Positions 34,717 through 42,703 of a stretch of DNA of 64,000 nt are shown piece after piece (the stretch's first letter is position 1; each line of letters begins with the position of its first letter). Source of the stretch: Candidatus Hydrogenisulfobacillus filiaventi (GTDB taxonomy: Bacteria; Bacillota; Sulfobacillia; Sulfobacillales; R501); the NCBI GenBank assembly GCA_902809825.1, contig LR778114.1, positions 1,488,001 to 1,552,000 of the forward strand, given 5' to 3'. The notes under the pieces are model-generated. The model was not told where the DNA came from. It did no database searches and worked only from the letters and a program-made list of their open reading frames with translations. The position numbers and the translations under genes were made by a program.

Positions 34717-35526
34717 TTACGATCCCTGCATGGCCTTTTCCTTGGCCACCCAGGCCTTAAAGGCGGCGGGGGAGACCACGTTTACCTCGGCTTCCATCCA
34801 CGGATGCCCGGGTCCGCACACCTCCGCGCACTGCACCCGCATCATGGGGTTGGTGGCATAGCTGGCGATGCGGGTGGGGTTAATGTATTCGTAGCGGGTC
34901 TCGCCGGGGATGACATCCTCCTTGATCCCGAAGGCCGGAATCCAGAAGCTGTGGATGACATCGGCGGCGTAGTCGTACTGGTGGAAGGGGTCATAGGACC
35001 GCAACACGAACTTCACCTTCCGGTCCACCGGCAGCTCCAGCTCGGCGTGGCCGCTGGTGGGGGAGACGGTCTGGGTGAGGCCGTACTGCGGGTAGCTGAA
35101 GATCCACTGCCACTGCCGGGCGGTGACATCCACCACCAGGTCGTGGCGGTTGTTCTGAGGCAGGGCGGCGGCAAACACCGTCTCCATGGCCGAGGCCGTG
35201 GGGTGGATGAAGAGGAGCAGGTTGACGCCCAGGGTCAGCAGCACCCACAGGGAGACGTAAGCGCGGTTGTAGCGGAACTGCACCGGAGCGTCCCCGGTCT
35301 CCCCCCGCCGTGCCCGGAACCGGATCATGACGTACACCAGCATGAGGATGACGAACACCGCGATCGGGGTCAGCACGGTGATGATGAAATCAAAGGCGCG
35401 CTGCCCGTCAATCGCCTGCTGGGAGGCCGTAAAGTAATAGGGGCCGTGGTGGACCCAATCCTGCACCCCGAGTTCGGCCAGGACGGTGAACACCACCCAC
35501 AGCACCCCGAACACCACATAGTCCAT
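34717..35526 (-). CDS. ctaC: Cytochrome c oxidase subunit II
   Basis: This 269-residue subunit takes electrons into the dinuclear CuA centre. It has three hydrophobic stretches in the first ~110 residues, a WQWIFSYPQYG aromatic patch, and CuA ligands in VIHSFWIP and CAEVCGPGHPWMEAE (Cys, Glu, Cys, His, Met). No fused cytochrome c domain is present, so an external donor is needed. The cupredoxin gene just upstream is a candidate. Confidence 0.94.
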   Translation of the reverse strand: MDYVVFGVLWVVFTVLAELGVQDWVHHGPYYFTASQQAIDGQRAFDFIITVLTPIAVFVILMLVYVMIRFRARRGETGDAPVQFRYNRAYVSLWVLLTLGVNLLLFIHPTASAMETVFAAALPQNNRHDLVVDVTARQWQWIFSYPQYGLTQTVSPTSGHAELELPVDRKVKFVLRSYDPFHQYDYAADVIHSFWIPAFGIKEDVIPGETRYEYINPTRIASYATNPMMRVQCAEVCGPGHPWMEAEVNVVSPAAFKAWVAKEKAMQGS

Positions 35527-35569
35527 GGATTACCCCCCTCGCACGGCCCGATGCGGACCGGAATGGGCA

Positions 35570-36208
35570 TCAGGCCGGCAGGATGTTGACGATGCCCTGC
35601 ATCCCCGCCCGCCAGTGCATGTTGTTCTGGACGAAGCAGCCATAATGCCAGATGCCGGGTTTGTCGGGCACGGTGAAGGTGATGTCGATGGCGCCGCCCG
35701 GCTGGAGGGTGGGGCTGAAGTCGCCGCCGGAGGCGATGGCGAACGCCGACTTGGGTCCTTCGTAGGTCACGATGGCCTTATGGGGCACGAAGTTGTCGAC
35801 CTTATAGGGGTGGCTGAGGGTGACGTGCACCCCGTTGAAGAAGTCCTCTTTAAAGGCGTCACCGTTGACCACCCCGAAGATGGTGTTCTGCAGGTGGAGA
35901 TGGCGCCCCACCACCCATTCGTGCCAATGGGTGTGGCTCTGGTTGCGGAGGGCAATGGTGATGGTGTCCCCCACCCGCCAGGTCATGTAGTTGGGCACGA
36001 AGTAGTAGTCGTACTGGTACACATAGATCTTGCCGGTCTGTACCGGGGAGCCGAACACCGCCCGGGCGGCATCCACCACCCCGGACTTGCCGAACAGGGC
36101 CACCAAGCCGACTACGCCCAGGGCGCCGGTGCCGGCCAGCAGCTGCCTGCGGCTCCACTTGGCCGGTTCCGGAGCCGGCGGCGTCCCGTACTCGGGTTCC
36201 TTCTCCAT
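35570..36208 (-). CDS. Tat-exported cupredoxin (blue copper protein)
   Basis: This is a 212-residue protein. The N-terminus carries a twin-arginine motif SRRQLLAGTGALGVVGLVAL, probably a Tat signal or anchor. The remaining ~165 residues form a cupredoxin-like domain with a mid-chain His-rich loop (SHTHWHEWVVGRHLHLQ) and the C-terminal cluster GCFVQNNMHWRAGMQG. The Cys, His and Met resemble a type 1 copper site, but with two more residues between Cys and His than usual. As first gene of the oxidase operon it may donate electrons to CtaC. Sulfocyanin- or rusticyanin-like function is inferred. Confidence 0.78.
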   Translation of the reverse strand: MEKEPEYGTPPAPEPAKWSRRQLLAGTGALGVVGLVALFGKSGVVDAARAVFGSPVQTGKIYVYQYDYYFVPNYMTWRVGDTITIALRNQSHTHWHEWVVGRHLHLQNTIFGVVNGDAFKEDFFNGVHVTLSHPYKVDNFVPHKAIVTYEGPKSAFAIASGGDFSPTLQPGGAIDITFTVPDKPGIWHYGCFVQNNMHWRAGMQGIVNILPA

Positions 36209-36314
36209 CCGTCTGCCTCCTTACGTCCGCCGATTCGGTACGCGGGACCGGGCGTCGCCGCGGACATCCCGCAGGGGCAGGCCCGGGGCCCGGAACCCTC
36301 CGTTCCCCTCAGCC

Positions 36315-36356
36315 ACACGGGACCAGTCTATTTGGACTAAATCCACTATCCCGTGT
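36315..36356 (-). other. Hairpin at the 5' end of the cox transcript
   Basis: ACACGGGA / TCCCGTGT (36315-36322 and 36349-36356) closes a 42-nt structure with an inner AGTC / GACT pair. It begins within about 10 bases of the predicted start site, so it would sit at the very 5' end of the mRNA. Confidence 0.45.
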
Positions 36357-36365
36357 TCGACGTCG

Positions 36366-36394
36366 AGTATAGAGCCCTACCGACATTAAGGCAA
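36366..36394 (-). promoter_or_regulatory. Promoter of the cupredoxin-cox operon
   Basis: On the minus strand TTGCCT (36394-36389), 17 bp and TATACT (36371-36366). The leader to the cupredoxin ATG is about 150 nt. The stretch 36400-36500 further upstream is AT-rich and holds no gene. Confidence 0.65.
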
Positions 36395-36499
36395 TAGTTT
36401 CCCCGACCGTTTGGTGTACCTTTACTTGATGAGATTCGTTTTCAGTTGGTTCATTTGCTGTCGGTTGGCCCGCCTATGCTTGACCCGTTCGGACCAGCT

Positions 36500-36542
36500 A
36501 AAAACTGTGCAGGGGATGCCCCTTACGGGCATCCCCTGCACA
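36500..36542 (-). terminator. Strong Rho-independent terminator of the 35-residue gene
   Basis: TGTGCAGGGGATGCCC (36506-36521), a 5-base loop and GGGCATCCCCTGCACA (36527-36542) form a perfect 16-bp stem, followed on the minus strand by TTTTT. It lies 27 bases after the stop of the small gene. Confidence 0.9.
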
Positions 36543-36568
36543 GCAGGCAGCCGGGGATTCGTCCGGCC

Positions 36569-36676
36569 TTATTCCGCGCGGGCGAAGTCGCGCAGGATGG
36601 TCCACCCGATCCAGGCGTAGGCCACCAGCACGCTCTCTGCCACTACCATAAACAGGGCGCCGCCCTCAAATCCCAT
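36569..36676 (-). CDS. 35-residue single-span membrane protein in its own transcription unit
   Basis: ATG 36676 is preceded by GAGGAGGT at good spacing. The frame encodes MGFEGGALFMVVAESVLVAY, then AWIGWTILRDFARAE and a TAA stop. One membrane span with an acidic N-side and a basic C-side is predicted. A promoter (36744-36772) and a perfect 16-bp terminator frame it, so it is likely a monocistronic gene. No family recognised. It lies upstream of the oxidase operon, which may be chance. Confidence 0.65.
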   Translation of the reverse strand: MGFEGGALFMVVAESVLVAYAWIGWTILRDFARAE

Positions 36677-36743
36677 CCGGACCACCTCCTCGGCCGCACA
36701 GGGTGGGGATTTTTGAATTGGCATGAGGTCGCTGTCCGGCTTC

Positions 36744-36772
36744 ACCCTAGATCCTTTTTACTAACGCGTCAA
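36744..36772 (-). promoter_or_regulatory. Promoter of the 35-residue gene
   Basis: On the minus strand TTGACG (36772-36767), 17 bp and TAGGGT (36749-36744). The leader is about 60 nt and ends in GAGGAGGT. Confidence 0.45.
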
Positions 36773-36790
36773 GCCTTTCGGCCCCTTCGA

Positions 36791-38137
36791 CTAGTCCGTT
36801 TGGCTCTCCGGAATCATCCGTCCGGCCCGCTCCTCCCACGAGGGGCGGACGGGCGGGACCAGCAGGAAGAGGCCCATCCCCAGCAGGGAGGCCAGCGTCA
36901 CCGCCCCGAACATACCGGTGAAACCCTGCCAATGCCGGGCCAGGGCCAGGAACACCGGCCCGGCCGCCAGCCCGGCGGAGCGGAAGACGGCCATCAGGGC
37001 CAACGCCTCCCCCGCCTGATCGGCCCGGTACAACGCCAGGCCCATGCGGTTGGTGGGAGCCCCCATGGTGAAAGCGGTCCCGATGCCGAGGAAGACCATC
37101 GCAGCCACGAACCGCAGCAGGTCCAGGTGGGGCCAGGCCAGCAGCAGCCCGCCGGCGGCCGCCATGGCCAGACCCGCGGTCAGCACGGCCCGGGGGCCCA
37201 CCCGGTCGGTCAGCACCCCGCCCACGCCCGCAAACACCGCCCCGGTGAAGGCGGCGGGCAGGAGGGCGAAACCCGAAGCCAGCACCGAAAATCCGAGGTC
37301 CTGCTGCACCAGGGTGGGTACGAACACCGCTGCTGCCATGTCAAAGCCAATAAGGGCGGAGCCGGCCATGAGGGCGGCGCCCGGTCCCCGCTGCAAGGGG
37401 GCGGTATCCAGGAAGGGCCGGGCCGCCTGCCGCTGCCGCAGCAGGAAGAGGCCCAACAGGGCAAGCGCCGCCACCCACAGGACCAGGGCCGGTGTGCCCC
37501 CCACCGTAAAGCCAAGCAGGGCGGCCGCCAGGAAGCCGGCGAAGCCGGCCCCGCCCATCCAGTCGGGTACGGGCCGGGTCTCAGGGGCCGAGATCGGCAG
37601 CCGCCGTCCTAACACCAGCACCAGTAGGGCGATGGGCAGGTTGATAGCGAAGATTGCCGGCCAGCCCCACTGCTGGGCCAGGGCCCCGCCCGCCAACGGC
37701 CCCACCATACTGGCAATGCCGAACACGGCCCCGAACAGGCCCAGGGCCAGGCCTTGGCGTTCGGCCGGGAAGAGGCGGATGCCCTCCACCTGTGCGTTGG
37801 GATACACCGCGCCCGCGCCTGCCCCCTGGATGACCCGCGCCAGCAGGAAGAGAGGCAGGCTGCGGGCGGTCATGGCCAGCGCCGAAGCCACCCCGAACGC
37901 CCCGATGCCCCAGAGGAAGACCCGGCGGTGCCCCAGGCGGTCGCCCAAGGCCCCCGCCCATACCGTAGCCGCCACGTAGGCCACGGTATAGGCGGTCACG
38001 GTCCAGGCCGTCCAGGTCAAGGAGATATGGAACCCCCGCGCGATCAGGGGAAAGGCGGGTCCCAGCACATTGGCATCCAGGGCCCCGATGAACACCCCTA
38101 ACAGATAGACCGACAACACCCGGCGGTTCACGGCCAT
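36791..38137 (-). CDS. MFS transporter (DHA2-like)
   Basis: This is a 448-residue protein from ATG 38137, with GGGGAGGG 9 bases upstream. It has FIGALDANVLGPAFPLIARG in span 1, motif A GALGDRLGHRRVFLWG, and LARVIQGAGAGAVYPNAQVE in span 4. It has about 12-14 spans, like multidrug/proton antiporters of the DHA2 type. It is a single gene. An AACT-G-AGTT dyad in AT-rich sequence upstream (near 38253-38261) could be an operator. Substrate unknown. Confidence 0.82.
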   Translation of the reverse strand: MAVNRRVLSVYLLGVFIGALDANVLGPAFPLIARGFHISLTWTAWTVTAYTVAYVAATVWAGALGDRLGHRRVFLWGIGAFGVASALAMTARSLPLFLLARVIQGAGAGAVYPNAQVEGIRLFPAERQGLALGLFGAVFGIASMVGPLAGGALAQQWGWPAIFAINLPIALLVLVLGRRLPISAPETRPVPDWMGGAGFAGFLAAALLGFTVGGTPALVLWVAALALLGLFLLRQRQAARPFLDTAPLQRGPGAALMAGSALIGFDMAAAVFVPTLVQQDLGFSVLASGFALLPAAFTGAVFAGVGGVLTDRVGPRAVLTAGLAMAAAGGLLLAWPHLDLLRFVAAMVFLGIGTAFTMGAPTNRMGLALYRADQAGEALALMAVFRSAGLAAGPVFLALARHWQGFTGMFGAVTLASLLGMGLFLLVPPVRPSWEERAGRMIPESQTD

Positions 38138-38333
38138 CGCCTGTCCCTCCCCGCAGCGCTCGCGACACGTCCCGATGCCGGCGCATGCCACGGCCGATCG
38201 GCCCATGCGCCATTGCCACCTGTCATCGTACTCCTGCCGCCCTTTGAAATCTAAATAAAACTGAGTTAAACGATAGCACAGCCGATCCCCGCCAGTCCAG
38301 GCAGCCGGCTCCGGCTAGTTCCAGCGGTTCCCG

Positions 38334-38362
38334 GAGTACGGCCCTTAGGGGCGGTGATAATA
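38334..38362 (+). promoter_or_regulatory. Possible sigma-G promoter of the SASP gene
   Basis: GAGTA (38334-38338), 17 bp and GATAATA (38356-38362) approximate forespore sigma-G elements. The leader is about 25 nt to the ATG. Confidence 0.4.
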
Positions 38363-38393
38363 ACAGCACTCCACGCACAAGGAGGTGAAAACG

Positions 38394-38615
38394 ATGGCGC
38401 GTGGTAGCAACACCAACAACCGGGTGCTGGTGCGCTCGGCCGGCAAGGCCCTCGACCAGTTCAAGTACGAGGTCGCCCACGAGTTGGGGGTCCAGGGCGT
38501 GGACGACGGCTACTGGGGGGACATCCCCTCCCGGCAGTGCGGGGCCGTCGGCGGCCACATGGTGCGCAAGATGATCGAGATGGCCGAGCAGAACATTGCC
38601 GGCCGCACTCACTAA
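38394..38615 (+). CDS. Alpha/beta-type small acid-soluble spore protein
   Basis: This is a 73-residue protein from ATG 38394 after GGAGGTG. It has the SASP body: ALDQFKYEVAHELGV, which contains the GPR cleavage region (E-V-A), and then SRQCGAVGGHMVRKMIEMAE. These proteins coat DNA in dormant spores and protect it from UV and heat. The matching protease gpr lies 4 kb away. A strong terminator follows. Confidence 0.95.
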   Translation: MARGSNTNNRVLVRSAGKALDQFKYEVAHELGVQGVDDGYWGDIPSRQCGAVGGHMVRKMIEMAEQNIAGRTH

Positions 38616-38629
38616 CCGTCCGGCCGGGA

Positions 38630-38675
38630 CGCCGGAAATGGGCGGAAGCCTATCCGCCCCATTTCCGGCGTTTTG
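38630..38675 (+). terminator. Terminator after the SASP gene
   Basis: CGCCGGAAATG-GGCGGA pairs with TCCGCC-CCATTTCCGGCG around a 6-base loop, with one bulge, followed by TTTT at 38671-38674. Confidence 0.8.
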
Positions 38676-38729
38676 CCCTGGCTGGCGGCAATTTTTTGCC
38701 CGCCCCCTGGCGGCGGCCGCCGACCTTTG

Positions 38730-38745
38730 GTAATGTATGCATTAC
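38730..38745. promoter_or_regulatory. Inverted repeat GTAATG-N4-CATTAC upstream of the Mo/W operon
   Basis: A perfect 6-bp dyad lies 50 bp before the lipoprotein gene in an AT-rich promoter region with a TTGGCA at 38759-38764 region. It is a candidate site for the operon's own XRE/substrate-binding regulator. Confidence 0.45.
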
Positions 38746-38794
38746 ATCTTGGCATAACATCAAGAATACATGACATTCGAAGGAGGCCTCCCCC

Positions 38795-39766
38795 ATGCAT
38801 GCCCGACACCGGTTGACCCTGGCTGCCCTCGGCACCCTGACCCTGGCCGCGGCCGGCTGCGGATCCGCGGCGCCGGCGGCCCAGTCCCCCACCCAGGTGA
38901 GCGTGGCCTACGCCGGCTCCCTGGCGTATGTGAACGACCGGCAGCTGGCACCCGTGTTCACCCGCCAGACCGGGATCGCCTACCGGGGGCAGGGAGGCGG
39001 CTCCTTCGGCATCGCCCGCGAGCTGGCGGCGGGGGCACTGAAGGCGGACGTGTTCGAGAGCCTGGGGGAAAAGCCCATCACCATCCTGGAGCCGCGCCTC
39101 ACGCGCTGGAGCGTGAGCCTGGCCGCTAGCCCGCTGGTGATCGCCTACAACCCCCGTTCCCCCTATGCCCCCTATTTCCGCCAGGTGGCCGCCGGCCGGC
39201 GCTCCCTGGCCGGCCTGTTCCGGTTCCTGGCCACCCATCCCGGGGTCCACCTGGGCCGCACCAACCCGGCCACCGACCCCCAGGGCCAGGCCTTCTACGA
39301 GATGGTCGAACTGGCGGTGCGACAGTATCACCTGCCGGCGGGCGACCCCGCCGCCATCCTGGGGGCCTGGAACAACCCCCGGCAGGTTTTTTCGGAGGAG
39401 GGCATCCTCACCCAGCTGCAGGCGGGCGGCCTCGACCTCGCCAGCGCCTTCCTGCCTGAAGCGAAACAGCGCCACCTGCCCTACATCCCGCTGCCGGCCA
39501 CGCTCAACTTCTCCGACCCGGCCCTGGCCTCCTGGTACGGTTCGGCGACGGTGCCGCTGCCGTCCGGCCCGGTCCACGGCGGGCCCCTGGCAGTGGTCGC
39601 CACCGTCCTCCACAACAGTCGCGCCGGGACCCGCTACCTGGCGTTCCTGCTCTCCGCCCGCGGCCGCCGCATCCTGACCGCGAACGGCTATCCGGCCATC
39701 ACCCCGGCCATCTACGGGGACCGGGCGGCGGTGCCGGCTGCGGTCCGGGAGGAGATCCGGCCGTGA
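38795..39766 (+). CDS. Molybdate/tungstate ABC transporter, substrate-binding lipoprotein
   Basis: This 323-residue protein starts at ATG 38795 after AAGGAGG. The signal peptide ends in a lipobox LAAAGCG with Cys about residue 22. The mature part begins VSVAYAGSLAYVNDRQLAPV, the AGSL motif of WtpA/ModA-type oxyanion binders, and has RTNPATDPQGQAFYEMVELA and GSATVPLPSGPVHGGP. It feeds the permease whose gene overlaps by 4 bases. Molybdate versus tungstate cannot be told from sequence. Confidence 0.85.
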   Translation: MHARHRLTLAALGTLTLAAAGCGSAAPAAQSPTQVSVAYAGSLAYVNDRQLAPVFTRQTGIAYRGQGGGSFGIARELAAGALKADVFESLGEKPITILEPRLTRWSVSLAASPLVIAYNPRSPYAPYFRQVAAGRRSLAGLFRFLATHPGVHLGRTNPATDPQGQAFYEMVELAVRQYHLPAGDPAAILGAWNNPRQVFSEEGILTQLQAGGLDLASAFLPEAKQRHLPYIPLPATLNFSDPALASWYGSATVPLPSGPVHGGPLAVVATVLHNSRAGTRYLAFLLSARGRRILTANGYPAITPAIYGDRAAVPAAVREEIRP

Positions 39767-40563
39767 GCGCCATGGCGGCCACCGTTCCCCGCCGGCGGGC
39801 GGGAGCAGCGCTGGCCGGGGCTTATGCCCTGCTGGTCACTGCCGCCGCCCTGCTGCCGTTGTGGCCGCTGCTGAGCCACCTGCCCTGGCGGCTGTTGGGG
39901 GGCGCCCTGACGGGCAGCCCATATGTGCGCATCAGCCTGGAATCGGGCGCCCTGGCCCTGGCACTGGTGGTGGCCCTGGGCCTGCCCACGGCCTATTATC
40001 TGGCCCGCCTGGCCCCGCCCCGCCTGGGGCGGGGTCTGCTGCTGGCGTTGTTTGTCCCCCTGCTGATGCCGCCGCTGGTGCTGGGCCTGCTGCTGGCCTA
40101 CCTGTTCGGACCTTACGCCGCCCTGGGGGCCGCCTTGGGCCGGGTGGGGCTACCGGTGGCTAATGCCCTCCCTGGCCTGGTCATCGCCCAAATCTACGAG
40201 GCGCTGCCGTATTTTATCCTTACGGCTTGGTCGGCTTTCGCCGCAGTGCCCGCCGACCTGGACGGGGTCTGGGGCACCTGGGGCATGCCCCCCGGGGCGC
40301 GGTTCCGGCGTGTCACCCTCCCCCTGGCCCTGCCGGGCCTGCTGGTGGCGGTGGCCATGGCCTGGGCCCGCATCACCGGGGCCTTCGGGGCGGTGATGGT
40401 GCTGGCCTACCATCCCACCGGCCTGCCGGTGGGCATCTGGGTTACCCTGGAGGAAGCAGGCCTGCCGGCCGCCCTGCCCCTGGCCTTCTGGCTGCTGGTG
40501 ATCGGGCTGCCGGTGCCGCTGGGGCTGGAGGCCTGGCGCCGGCGCCTGCCGCCGGGACCTTGA
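39763..40563 (+). CDS. Molybdate/tungstate ABC transporter, permease
   Basis: This is a 266-residue integral membrane protein with six spans. The cytoplasmic coupling loop is WGTWGMPPGARFRRVTLPLA, which carries the EAA-like G-x3-R-F-R-x-V-x-L-P-L pattern of ModB/WtpB permeases. It overlaps the binding-protein stop (GTGA) and precedes the ATPase by 18 bases. Confidence 0.88.
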   Translation: MSAMAATVPRRRAGAALAGAYALLVTAAALLPLWPLLSHLPWRLLGGALTGSPYVRISLESGALALALVVALGLPTAYYLARLAPPRLGRGLLLALFVPLLMPPLVLGLLLAYLFGPYAALGAALGRVGLPVANALPGLVIAQIYEALPYFILTAWSAFAAVPADLDGVWGTWGMPPGARFRRVTLPLALPGLLVAVAMAWARITGAFGAVMVLAYHPTGLPVGIWVTLEEAGLPAALPLAFWLLVIGLPVPLGLEAWRRRLPPGP

Positions 40564-40581
40564 GGGGAAGGAGGGCCGGGC

Positions 40582-41604
40582 ATGGAACTGCACCTGGAGT
40601 GTGAACTGATCACCCCCGTGCCCCTGCGGGCCACGGGCGTATGGCACGGTCCCGTAACCGGGCTGGTGGGCCCCAGCGGCGCCGGCAAATCCGCCCTGTT
40701 GCAGGCCCTGGCGGGGCTGCTGCCTTGCCGCGGCTCCCTGCTGGATGACCGCGGCCGCCGGCTGGACCGCCTGCCGCCGCACCGGCGGGCGCTGGCCTGG
40801 GTTCCGCAGGTGCCGGCCCTACTGCCGCACCGGACGGTCGCCCAGCAACTGGCCTGGGCGCTGGCCCCCGGGGAGGATGCCAGGCGCTGGGCGGACACCT
40901 TCCGCGACGCGGCCGGGCTCGAGGGCCTGGAGGACCGGCACCCTCACCAGCTGTCGGGCGGACAGCGGCAGCGGGTGCAGGTGTTGCTGGCCCTGGCGTC
41001 CGATCCCCGGGTGCTGGCGGTGGATGAGGGCCTGTCCCAGGTGGAGCGGCCGCTGCGGCGGGAACTGCTGGCCCTGCTGACGGAATGGGCCCGGGAGGAT
41101 CGCCTGCTGGTCCTGACCAGCCACGATGCCACCGACCTGCTCGACTTTACCCGCGAACTGGTGGTCCTGGAACCGGGCAGCCGGGAGGTACCCCCGCCCC
41201 GCCCCACCGCCGAGGCGCTGACCGCGCCCCCGGGCTGGGGCACCGCCCGCCTGTTGGGCTACCAGGCCCTCTGGCCGCTGGACGTGGCGGCCGGCCTTTA
41301 TGCCGGGCTGCATCCCGCCCTGCTGGAGGCCGCCTCCCCGGCTGCGCCGGCCGCCTTCCCGGCCCGGGTGCTGGCCACGCGGCCGGGGGCGCACGGGCGC
41401 GTGCAGGTGCTGGAGGCCGGGCTGGCCCGGCCCGACCCGGCCGGGCCGCCCGGCCGCCTGACCCTGACCCTGGCGGGGAATCCGGACCCGGGGTCCATCG
41501 TGTGGGTCCGGGCGGCAGGCGCCCCGGTGTTCGCCTTCCCGGGCGGGCGCCGGCAGGGGGTCTGGCAGGAGGCGGCCGTCCGCGGGGGCGTGCTCCGGGG
41601 CTAG
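40582..41604 (+). CDS. Molybdate/tungstate ABC transporter, ATPase
   Basis: This 340-residue protein has Walker A GPSGAGKSALLQALAG, Q-loop VPQVPALLPH, signature LSGGQRQRVQ, Walker B VLAVDEG and the switch His in LTSHDATDLL. Gly replaces the usual Pro after the catalytic Glu (DEG for DEP). Residues from about 215 on look like TOBE-type oxyanion-sensing domains. It follows AAGGAGG and completes the importer. Confidence 0.9.
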   Translation: MELHLECELITPVPLRATGVWHGPVTGLVGPSGAGKSALLQALAGLLPCRGSLLDDRGRRLDRLPPHRRALAWVPQVPALLPHRTVAQQLAWALAPGEDARRWADTFRDAAGLEGLEDRHPHQLSGGQRQRVQVLLALASDPRVLAVDEGLSQVERPLRRELLALLTEWAREDRLLVLTSHDATDLLDFTRELVVLEPGSREVPPPRPTAEALTAPPGWGTARLLGYQALWPLDVAAGLYAGLHPALLEAASPAAPAAFPARVLATRPGAHGRVQVLEAGLARPDPAGPPGRLTLTLAGNPDPGSIVWVRAAGAPVFAFPGGRRQGVWQEAAVRGGVLRG

Positions 41605-41638
41605 GCGGGCACCGGCCCGCAGGGAGGAAGGAACGGCC

Positions 41639-42697
41639 ATGACCGCAAACCACCCCGGCGCGGCCGGGGTCGGCGCCCTGGTCCGGCGCCGCCGGCAGGA
41701 ACTGGGCTGGTCGCAGGCGGACCTGGCCGCCCGCCTCGGCATCACCCGCCAGGCCCTCATCACCATCGAACGCGGGCGCAGCCTGCCGCAGCTGGGCCTG
41801 GCCCGCGCCCTGGCCGACCACCTGGGATTGAGCCTGGATGACCTCACCGCCCCCCTGGCCGTGGCCGCACCGGCGCCGTGGCAGTGGGTGGGCCCCGAAC
41901 CGGTGGTGCCGGGCCCCGTATACTGGGCCCTCCGGGAGGGGCGCCTGCTGCTGGTACCGGCGGGGGCCGACCCGGCCGGAACCGCGGCGGCGGACGCCTG
42001 GTGGGACCCCGTGCGCCACCGGCTGTCCCCCCTGCCGGGAGCGGCCCGGCCGGACCGGGTGCTGTGGCTGGCCGGATGCGACCCCCATGCCGGCCTCCTG
42101 AGCCGTTTCCTGCAGGAGCACCTGCCCGGCCTGGATCGGGTGCGGGTCTTCCCCTGGGGCAGCCGCATCGCCCTGGCCGCCCTGAGCCGCGGGGCGGTCG
42201 ACGCCGCCGGCTCCCACCTCTACGACCCCGTCCGCGGGGTCTATAACCCGCCGGCCCTGCTGGAGGAACTGGCCGGGGGCCCAGTACAACGCATCCGGTA
42301 TTGCCGCTGGGAGGCGGGGCTGGTGGGCGCTGCCACCCCCGAGACGGTACGCTGGTGGGGGGTCCGGGAACCGGGCAGCGAGGCCCGCGCCCTGTTCGAG
42401 CGCCGGGTGGGCCGCCCGCCGGTGCCGGTGTACGAGTTCGGTGACCATTGGAGCCTGGCCGCCTTCGTGCGCCGCCAGCCCGGTGCAGCAGGGGTGACGG
42501 TTGGGTCCCTGGCCCCGGCCCTCGACCTGCCGTTTACAGCCTGGGCGGAGGAAAGCTTCGACTGGGTGATCCCGGCAGCGGACGCCGGCCGGCCCTGGGC
42601 CCAGGCGCTGGCGGAGGTGCTGGCCGGCGCCGCCTGGCGGCGCACCGTGCGGCAGCTGCGCCATGTGGACTGGAGCCCGGCCGGGGATCCGGCCTGA
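41639..42697 (+). CDS. XRE-family regulator fused to a substrate-binding domain
   Basis: This is a 352-residue protein. Residues 10-70 are a Cro/C1-type HTH (GWSQADLAARLGITRQALIT, then IERGRSLPQLGLARALADHL). Residues from about 130 resemble a PBP-like domain of the kind fused to Mo regulators: LAGCDPHAGLLSRFLQEHL, SRGAVDAAGSHLYDPVRGVY and VTVGSLAPALDLPFTAWAEE. As last gene of the Mo/W operon it likely senses the oxyanion or a molybdopterin-related ligand and represses the operon. It ends 6 bases from the convergent gpr stop. Confidence 0.8.
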   Translation: MTANHPGAAGVGALVRRRRQELGWSQADLAARLGITRQALITIERGRSLPQLGLARALADHLGLSLDDLTAPLAVAAPAPWQWVGPEPVVPGPVYWALREGRLLLVPAGADPAGTAAADAWWDPVRHRLSPLPGAARPDRVLWLAGCDPHAGLLSRFLQEHLPGLDRVRVFPWGSRIALAALSRGAVDAAGSHLYDPVRGVYNPPALLEELAGGPVQRIRYCRWEAGLVGAATPETVRWWGVREPGSEARALFERRVGRPPVPVYEFGDHWSLAAFVRRQPGAAGVTVGSLAPALDLPFTAWAEESFDWVIPAADAGRPWAQALAEVLAGAAWRRTVRQLRHVDWSPAGDPA

Positions 42698-42703
42698 TCC
42701 CGT

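Noticed and set aside
32683-35589. 968-codon open frame on the plus strand
   Set aside because: It is antisense to ctaD and ctaC, with His/Gln/Gly-rich composition typical of the complement of hydrophobic GC-rich genes.
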